The notes below the pieces were generated by a model. That model was given only the letters and a program-made list of their open reading frames with translations, was not told the DNA's origin and did not search any database. A program made the translations under genes and the position numbers. Shown in pieces: positions 56,758 through 64,000 of a DNA stretch of 64,000 nucleotides. Source of the stretch: Tilletia caries (taxonomy: Eukaryota; Basidiomycota; Exobasidiomycetes; Tilletiales; Tilletiaceae). Location: assembly GCA_032718865.1 (NCBI GenBank), contig JALUTQ010000005.1, positions 2,170,001 through 2,234,000 of the forward strand. The letters run 5' to 3'. How positions within the stretch are numbered: position 1 is the first letter of the stretch; every line of letters begins with the position of its first letter.

Positions 56758-59700
56758 GACGTGTGCGTTTGCGTGTGGTGGGAGGGGAGGGTGAGGATGG
56801 GTGCTGAGAGAGCTGTTGGTGGTTTCGTGCCAGGTGGAAGACGACGAAGGGTTCTGGTCGCGGTGGAAGGAGGAGGCAGGGGCCCGAGGGAGGTGCGGGC
56901 GCGATGGGATCGAGGTGCCGGCGTGGATTCAACCCTTCTATCGGCCGAGAGAGGGATGGCCACGTGGCCTCGGAATGAATGAGTGGACCCGCAACCTTCT
57001 CTGCTCGCAACTCGACGGCTGGAAGAGGCCAAAGGGATGCGGGTGCCAGCTCACGGGTGCAAGCTCAAGCAGTCAGGTAGTCAGGCGCGCGCACAGGGGC
57101 AGGACGCGCTTGCGGGAGGCGTGGTGGGCAGGCGCATCGAATCAATGTTGAGTACTTCTGTGCTGCCTCACCATGTTCAGGCAAGCAGGCACACCCGCGA
57201 ACACAATGTGAGGGAAGCCAAAGAAGGAAGAATGCGATTGCGGTGCGCTCGAGGAGCATCGGCTCGGACCAGAGATGACACCCAGCCGAAGCTCTGATCG
57301 TGCGCGGGAAGGGAGGGAGGACAAAAGAGATGGGTGAAAGAGGGGGAGAGAGAGAGGAAGGAAAAGCTGTCCGGCCCCAGCGAAGCCACGGCCCTGAGGC
57401 AAACTGGCAGCGCATGACATTATAGGGACCGAGCGATCGCAAAAACGAAGCTCAGCTCTGGGCTCGCTGTCATGTGCATCGCGCGAGGAAACGATGAGCG
57501 GACGCACTTGGTAATAAGCAGCCCAAGAGTTTTATGTTATGGAGGTCCTCAATCAGAAGGTCAGGGCGAGCTGAGGAAGAAGGGGCCAGAGGAAAAAAAA
57601 ACACAGGCGGCTGCATAGCAACAGCAGCGAGATTTTCTCACGCCTTGGAAGTCGACCGCCGAGCAATGCCAGCTATAAACAACCTCGCCCCCGCCGGGCG
57701 CCGACTGCTAGCAGAGCGAAGAAAATCATTATGAACGGTATCAATCGCTGCAAGGGTTGCTCAGCCGCTCCAGCCGATGAAAATCTTGTGGCAGTACCAA
57801 CATCAGAGACGCCATCGCGCACAGATTACGGGCGGTTACACTGCCAGCCAGGCATCTCTGTGGAAGGTGAAGGTACTTGAACGGAAAAGATGGGCCGTAC
57901 CCCATGCATCTGGTGCCCATCATACCGCCTTGCAGCGCTCGTAGGAACGCGGATGGTTATCTGGAATTAGTCTCTTGCATTTTCCATTCCGATTAAGAGC
58001 ATCGGCTGCGACCCATCCCCTCCCAACACTACAGCAGGCCCATGATGACACTTACCCGAGCCGTCAATTACCAGCGGACGAAGAAGCATCAAGGGCTGCG
58101 GTATCTGCTAACTTCTACAGACCTATTACTGTCACTATCAGTGGTTTTTGATCCATCGTCCTCGTCGTGAATTCTGATCATTTCTACATGAGCATATGTT
58201 CACATGTTCACCAGATTCTTCTCCCTTCAGCCAGCTGAATCGAGAATCGTGTGAGCCAAGGATAGACATCAGAGACGAGAGGCTCCTCAGGCCAGAGGCT
58301 CAGGTTTCGCGGTCGGACGACGGCAAGATTTGAATATTTGAAGCCAAATGATTGTTCGTTCCCACCATGTTGCGATTTGTTTGTGTTTGTGTTTCACATG
58401 TCGCTTTATAAAATTCCCACGCTCCCGCGTGTCAGAGTTTCACTTATGAGTGTAACTTGACGGACCGAACGGCCCATCTGTCACGTCGTCCGTTCCCCTT
58501 CAAGTAGTTACAGTCCGTGTCCTTTCCCTCTCCATCCCTCCGTCAACTCCATTACCGCCAAATCTAGATCCGCGACACCGCGCTCCCATCACATGGCATA
58601 AGTCACGAATCATACAGATACTGCCCGACGCCGGTTATGCATCCCAACGTTGCTTTGATGCTCCTCTGGATCTGCTATACTTCGAGTAAGGAAATGAGGG
58701 ATGAAAATACCAGTTTCATGTCGGTGGTTCAGCCGTTCAGCGTTCAGCATACTGAGAGTAATGCCCCGAAAAGGGACGATATAGACTGTAGACATGAACG
58801 CATGAACATGGTTGGTGATTCTCTTTTTAGTCACGGTTTTCACCCCTCCCTCTCTCCACATCTGTTGGTGTATATTGTACCTTCCTTTATGTCACTTTGA
58901 CGGTGGAAAGTACGATCCCAAGTGTTTGCGCCATGTTATCGTGTCCGTCTGTCTATCCAGTAGCTCAAAGGGACGATCAAGCATCCTGCAGACTTTTCAT
59001 CCCAAACGAATCTCGTGTACATGCCACGTTTTGCTCCTGGACTCCGGCTCGTCGAGATCGGGGGCATGTAACGTCAAAAAAATTCGTGGAAGCATTCCGA
59101 TATCGACTTGGTGCGGGAGTCCTACTTTCGTTCAGTGCGCCAGGCAGGGTGTATAACGTTCGGACCAAGGCGCCTGGCATTCGAAATTTCTTGCTTTGGC
59201 AGTTCATCGGCCTCCTCAAGGTCAGAGCACGACAAGATGATAAAGTGACATTCACACCCAGTGAAAGTAACGAATACATAGCAAAAAGTTGTATGAAAAA
59301 TGCATGGATGTGCCAATTAACCTTCTTTTATTTCAAGAACGACGGCGGTACGACGCACAACAGCGGTGCATACATACATACGACCGCTGATTTGTTTGTT
59401 GCGTTCATTAAAGCCCTGTCCGACTTGTTTGTTGCGTTAAATAAGAGCCTTACGCACACATTTGGTTGCTTGCTTGTCTGAACGCTTTGTTTTCGCAGCG
59501 TGCGGATTTCAGTGCAGCGCTGAAGCACTGCATGTCGAAACGTTCCTTGCGCGACACTCGGAAACGTTATGACAACTGCACGCAGTCATACTGACGATCA
59601 TCGGCAACAGGCCCTATTCTCCACTTAAGTTATTTTTCGATCTCCATCCTCTGACTCAGTCTGCTCCAGTCTGCCGCATCTTACCCTCTTTGTTTTCCTC

Positions 59701-61137
59701 ACTTGGGCCGCCCATGAAGAAGATCGGCACCTTAAACCAGTCTGTCCACAACCCGGGACCGTCGTTGGCCACACGAACGTACCCACTCTGTAAGTGAGCT
59801 TGAGGTCGTCACCAGTGCAACAACCCTCGAGAGGACGTTCTCTGACAACGTTGCCGCCGACGCCAACCACAAGGACAGCTTTCCCATCGTCAGACGTACG
59901 AGTACGGGATGATGGCCAAGGCGAACTCTCTTGGTATTATACGAGACGGGTAAGTCCTCCCGTTAACACCCCTCCGCCCCTTCCTTTCACTTCACCCTGG
60001 AGACGAACACGTTGCCGAAGTATCACTATGGTGACCGAGAGGGGTAGATAGGGACGAAAGAGGGTATCATGAGGCCAGAGACGAGAGGAGAAAGAAACAA
60101 GGCGGGTAACTGCTCGACGCTTGAGTCGCAGTCTTTGGGTAATCAGACGTTCACGCCTTCGTTCAGCAACGCGACCGACTGCCCTTCTCATCAGCCAGCA
60201 GTAGTGTTCAAAATTCAGCTTCCAGGATTTTTGGTTAAACTGCATTGCCCATGCTTGCTGTTGATGCAAGGTCAGGCAAGATTCGTCCGCACCCCCTTTT
60301 TTTGAGGCCAGCCACCTTCAGCCCATGCCCACGTATTAGGTTCTTTCTTTTGTTCTTCACACTTCGACTTTTTGATGGTTCGCCTTGAGGCTTGACTGCT
60401 GTCCTTTGCTTGGACCTTCCTCCTGTTCACCTCCCTTTTCGTACTGATCTTCCGCAGCAACTCTCGTTCTTAGATGGCATTGGGTTCACAGAGCTCATGC
60501 ACCCAGGTTCGATACTCTGATGCCCAATGCCGAAAGCTGTCCAAAGTCTGAAGCTTGAATTCGGCTTATGTTCAACGGCCAACACCCAACGTTCGATGCT
60601 AAACGTCGATCCTTTCCATGAGTCTGAACCTTGACTTTTGGGTATTGTTATGTGCATACTTATCTTATATCTTGTTGTTGACAGCATCTTTTCAACCTCG
60701 TCTTGTGTCGCAATTAATAGAACGCCCAGCCGTTGTTCCCACGCCTCTCTGCAGGCCGAGTAGTGCGGAGTGCCGCCGGATTATTCAATAATTGACAGTT
60801 TCCATAACATGTTTCAGTCTTGACTCCCTCGGAGGATCACTTTGAAGCTGAACGCTGAACGCTGGCCTATATACGAGTATGTATCCAGCATCATCCATTC
60901 TTGTAGCTTTATATATGTACAAGTCTGGAAGGGCCTTCGGCCCACCGCCCAACCGTGGCCCGTGGAGTTTGGACTGACCTAATCGGTCATGAACATGTGG
61001 CATTCTGGCCGCTGGCGGGCTTCCGGCATTCAGGCGATGGATCAATCAATAATGGGCTCGAATTGCATGAAGTAAGAGGAAGTGTGGAACAGAAAACAGA
61101 GGCATAGATCATAGATGTGACTGCTTGATTGAGAATG
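56758..61137. other. Gene-poor region
   Basis: 4.4 kb in which no gene can be supported. The first ~800 bp is GC-rich and is the likely ARF1 promoter. From about 57.5 kb the composition falls toward neutral GC and frames are short on both strands. A stretch near 59810-59900 (LERTFSDNVAADANHKDSF in one + frame) looks coding-like but is closed at both sides by stops without usable splice sites. It may be a decayed gene fragment. Confidence 0.45.
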
Positions 61138-61510
61138 CTGCTCTGAAGGGGGCTCATGGTGAGTATACGTGCCTAAAAAGATCCCGCGACGCACTACTGC
61201 TGCTGGCTGCTGCTGCCTGCTTGGGCGGCGGCGTGACGCGAGTGGGTAACGCCGTTAGATCGGATGGATGGTGGAGCTGTGGGCCTGTGGCCTGTGGGGG
61301 GAGACGAAGAAGGACGCACAATCCTGGAGGGAGTAGGGACGGAGATGCCGTCCATGTTCCAGTGTACGGTGGATATGGACGGAATGGGCTCCTGGATGTA
61401 TATCGACCTCGACGCCCGCAAGGATGGCGGCTATCTCGGTCTCTAGAAGATTCAGGAGACTGGAGAGATGCTAGCAGACTGCAGAGGTAAGAGTCAGAAC
61501 GTCAGAACAG
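61138..61510 (-). pseudogene. Decayed copy A of a tandemly duplicated locus
   Basis: The sequence just upstream of this interval (61540-61650 and 61738-61836) is duplicated at 62588-62703 and 62912-62995, upstream of copy B. By position the coding remnant of copy A should lie here. A VLTLTSAVC-like translation near 61480-61505 recalls the copy B signal peptide (VLNLTLAAFG), but there is no ATG and the frames are broken. Support is positional plus this short resemblance. Confidence 0.3.
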
Positions 61511-61539
61511 CGTTGTAGCGAACGGAAATACTCTCTAAC

Positions 61540-61836
61540 ACTCACATAAGTCGGTTGTTGAGAATGTGGACTGCGGCCCGCAATGCTTTGAAAAGTGCAG
61601 CTTGCTAGAAAGGTGGTGGAAGCGAAAGGTTGAAAAAGAACATGGCATGGCGTGCGCGGTCCTGTAGAGACGTGGGAATTATTAGCAAAAATGCACAGGA
61701 TGGAACGTGAGAACTGCGGCCTGGAACTTGGTAGACATTACGCAAGCAACCTCCTGACCTGCAACATATCACCTTGGCAGTTGGCTTAAAGCCCAGAAGT
61801 GGGAAATGGTCAGTGTTGCGTCAGGTGGGTCTGAAT
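61540..61836. repeat. Duplicated flank, copy A
   Basis: Block 61540-61650 (opening ctcacataagtcggttgttg) and block 61738-61836 (opening attacgcaagcaacctcctg, ending in agtgggaaatggtcagtgtt) recur in the same order and orientation at 62588-62703 and 62912-62995, with substitutions and indels. Confidence 0.7.
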
Positions 61837-61948
61837 GAGGAACAGTCACAATTTCTAGCACTGTGTACACACCTGATCGACACCCTGTTAGGCGAGGAAG
61901 TCAAGCCGATCATCCTTGTTCTGCAAGAAGCCGCAAAGTCCTTCCCGT

Positions 61949-62523
61949 TCACCGTCTTGTTGCTGTAGTAGTATGGACAGTAACGTGGGCGTCACTCTGC
62001 TTGACACCCTGCAGCACGCCGTACGCGTCCGTCAAGCAGCTCGCCCGCCGAGCCAAGGACCACACCTCGACATTCTGGCGGAGCTTCTTCGACTCAAAGA
62101 TAATGTTGCGGGCCATCTGGTCGAAGGAGGCCGCCAAAGCCAGCGTACCCGGCATAAACGACAGCACCCAATCCGCAATCGGCACTCATTGACTTGGAAG
62201 GTCCGCTGGCGTGTCGGTAGCGTAGGTAGGAGAGGTACTTATATTCCGGCGGGACGGTGACGTTGGCTCGGGTCGGCAGGGAAGATAGGATCGAGATCAC
62301 GGAGGATTTGACGAACATGTCCTTCGAGCTGGTAGTGAAGGTCGTTTCGTTGCGCTTGGTGCCAATGGAGACGGTGCTGCCTCCGGGAAGCAGGCTGCAC
62401 TCTGCAGGACAGTGGAGGCATCCGCTCGGGCGGTTATGGATCGTTTGGATTGCTGTTGGATGCGTCGACGGCGTTGTTAGCCAGCAGGCCGAATGCCGCG
62501 AGGGTAAGGTTCAGAACTCTCAT
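61949..62523 (-). pseudogene. Degraded small secreted protein gene (copy B)
   Basis: An ATG at 62523 opens a clean signal peptide, MRVLNLTLAAFGLLANNAVD, but the frame ends at TAA after 29 codons. Coding-like sequence resumes in a second frame (CLHCPAECSLLPGGSTVSIG, then TSSKDMFVKSSVISILSSLP) down to about 62094, and in a third frame (VLSFMPGTLALAASFDQMAR) to 61949. No splice signals join these frames. At least two frameshifts are therefore present, and the locus reads as a pseudogene of a secreted protein. Family not recognised. Confidence 0.5.
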
Positions 62524-62587
62524 TGTTCCAAGAAGGGAGGGGGGAAGGGGGAGGGAGGGAAGAAGATTGGGGATTGATGAATGCTAC

Positions 62588-62995
62588 ACTCACAGAAGTT
62601 GATTGTTGATACTGCAGGCTGCGGTCTGCCGCGCGTAATGCTTTGCGGCTTGCTGGAAACTTGTGGAAGGCGGAAGCGAAAGATGGAGGAAAAGATGGCA
62701 TGATCAACGATGTGCGAAGAGTGAAGACAAAATTGAGGGGAGATGGGTATATGGATTATGGTATGATAAGGAAAAAAGACAGATGAGGGACGCGATGCTT
62801 TGAGCGATGATTGTCGAATGTAGAGCTGCGAAGCAGGCGAACTGGTTGAGATCAATAGGGAAGCGTACAGGATAAGACTCACTTGACAGCTGAGAGGCGG
62901 TGGTCAGTAAGTCAGTTACGCAAGCAACAAATCACCTTGGTCAGAGGTCAGAAGTCCAGGAGTGGGTCATGGTCAGTGATTCAGTGTTGGCAGTG
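62588..62995. repeat. Duplicated flank, copy B
   Basis: Counterpart of 61540-61836. The blocks 62588-62703 and 62912-62995 match copy A in order and orientation. The spacing between the blocks differs (about 90 bp in A, about 210 bp in B). Confidence 0.7.
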
Positions 62996-63306
62996 ATTTT
63001 TGCCGCGTTGGCCGATGGCCATGGAGATTGGAGATTCTCGCAGACCACAGAGAATCAACAGGCAACGTTGTTGACAGTTGAATGGAAGATGGAGGCGGGG
63101 AGGGGGAGTGCCGGAGTGGGGGATGAACGGCTGCGGGCCTTTACGGACCGGCCTCGACCGACATGAAGGAAGATGATGAAATGAGATGAGGTGGCGACGA
63201 TATGAGGCAAGAGACTCGACTACAGCTTTAACATATCTAGGATTGCGGACAGTTGATATGTGTTCGGCAATTGATTCCAGGTCCGCGCTATTCGAGAACG
63301 GGTGAA
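62996..63306. other. Non-coding spacer
   Basis: About 310 bp between the duplicated flank and the first 22-bp array. No gene or repeat recognised. Confidence 0.5.
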
Positions 63307-63546
63307 TGTCCCGATCTATGGTCGGTTCGCCCCGAGCACCCCGGCACTGACCCCGATCTATGGTTGAGTGACCCCATAAAGATGGTCATGTGACCCCATA
63401 AAGATGGTCGATTGAGCCCGTAAAAAACGCAATTTTTGGTGCATTGACCCCGTAAGATTAGTACATTGAACCCATAAAGATGGTCGATTGGCCCCATAAA
63501 GATGGTGGACAGAGCCCATAAAGATGGTGGACAGAGCCCGTAATGT
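63307..63546 (+). repeat. Left array of a degenerate 22-bp tandem repeat
   Basis: About eleven units. Most are 22 bp with the pattern tgaccccataaagatggtcg followed by at; the first three are 20-21 bp (tgtcccgatctatggtcggt type) and one is 32 bp. The invariant part is a CCC(A/G)TAA core preceded by tgac, tgag or ttgg. 22 is not a multiple of three, so the array is not a coding repeat. Confidence 0.85.
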
Positions 63547-63837
63547 CTATTTCAGCCGGATAGAGCGGTAGTGTGTACTAACACTGTCCAAACGACCGGT
63601 CGGGCCTTCAGGTATGTAAGAGGGTTCAACTCACACACAAGTCGAGCTTCTGTGAAGCGTTTCTGCCCGTCGACGAGCTCTCAAAGTGAATTACGTCGCC
63701 GAAGACCGCCATCCCGGCCCGCCTATGACCGGATATGACCCTGGAAGCTCAGTACAGTTACTTCAGGCACCCTGGCCGCTGTAGAATAATTTATCTGGAA
63801 GATTTGGAAGCAGGGAAGGTCGCCAAAGGCGATTTGA
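63547..63837. other. Spacer between the inverted 22-bp arrays
   Basis: 291 bp of ordinary-composition sequence with no open frame of note. It is flanked on both sides by arrays of the same repeat in opposite orientation. Confidence 0.6.
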
Positions 63838-64000
63838 GATTTTTATGGGGCCAGTGCCCTGCCTTATGGGGCCAATCGACCATCTTTATGGGCTCAATCG
63901 CCTTTGTTTATGGGTTCAGTCGCCGATAATTACGGGCTGAATCGCCTCATCTTACGGGCTCAATTCAAAAAACGCTTACGGGGCCAATCGCCTCATGCTC
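63838..64000 (-). repeat. Right array of the 22-bp repeat, inverted, cut by the window end
   Basis: About seven units in reverse complement to the left array, for example atggggccaatcgaccatct then tt, and atgggctcaatcgcctttgt then tt. On the minus strand they read cgattg(a/g)(g/c)ccc(a/g)taa. The array continues beyond the window. Confidence 0.85.

Noticed and set aside
59794..59950. Possible coding fragment LERTFSDNVAADANHKDSF
   Set aside because: Bounded by stops on both sides without usable splice sites; too short to call as a gene.
60440..60520. tRNA-like B-box (ggttcgatact)
   Set aside because: No matching A-box or cloverleaf arms at the right distance. No tRNA was recognised anywhere in the window.
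63307..64000. 22-bp arrays as a CRISPR array
   Set aside because: The units are contiguous without distinct spacers, the context is a fungal nuclear genome, and the arrays are inverted to each other.
63307..64000. 22-bp arrays as telomeric repeats
   Set aside because: The unit has no short G-rich TTAGGG-like core and occurs in both orientations around a spacer.

Overview
The window looks like nuclear DNA of a GC-rich basidiomycete fungus, most plausibly a smut-lineage (Ustilaginomycotina) yeast-like species. The genes carry GT-AG introns of about 60-150 nt, usually with GTGAGT or GTACGT donors. Intergenic gaps are short, proteins carry long Ser/Ala/Gly/Gln-rich low-complexity tracts, and the families are eukaryotic housekeeping ones (OST1, SEC31, ARF1, a large MADS-box protein, borealin-like, Urc1). 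The lineage is inferred from style; no database search was possible. Exon models were built by hand from splice consensus and reading-frame continuity.

Layout. 1-8.3 kb: the 5' part of a PuuE-type allantoinase/polysaccharide-deacetylase-like gene (-), ribophorin I/OST1 (+) and SEC31 (+). 9.3-13.9 kb: two same-strand type I Baeyer-Villiger monooxygenases. 14.3-17.2 kb: a TenA-like protein (-), a small SVIP-like protein with a textbook p97-binding VIM motif (+) and a DUF4870-type membrane protein (-). 17.2-21.6 kb: a gene-poor stretch holding a fold-back inverted-repeat element of about 790 bp, a 95-bp direct repeat and short tandem repeats. 21.6-37.4 kb: an SRF/Mcm1-type MADS-box factor, an unrecognised protein, a CECR5-like HAD phosphatase, two low-complexity membrane proteins and an AIF/FSP1-like oxidoreductase with very large insertions.

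38-43.8 kb: a ten-exon vacuolar-type serine carboxypeptidase and an SVOP-like MFS transporter. 44.1-47.9 kb: a borealin/Nbl1-like gene head-to-head with a degenerate kinase-like gene that has lost its catalytic motifs and may be a PLK4-like relic. 48.0-50.6 kb: a multi-TM protein with a signal peptide. 51.3-54.1 kb: an eleven-exon Urc1 (GTP cyclohydrolase II-like uracil-catabolism protein). 55.5-56.8 kb: ARF1. 56.8-64 kb: a gene-poor end with a tandem pair of degraded loci, at least one beginning with a signal peptide, and two oppositely oriented arrays of a degenerate 22-bp repeat.

Functional themes. OST1, SEC31, ARF1 and the carboxypeptidase belong to the secretory/vacuolar route. The partial PuuE-like gene and Urc1 point to nucleobase catabolism. 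The borealin-like and kinase-like pair points to mitosis. The features most worth following are the pseudokinase/borealin pair, the fungal SVIP-like protein and the 22-bp inverted arrays.
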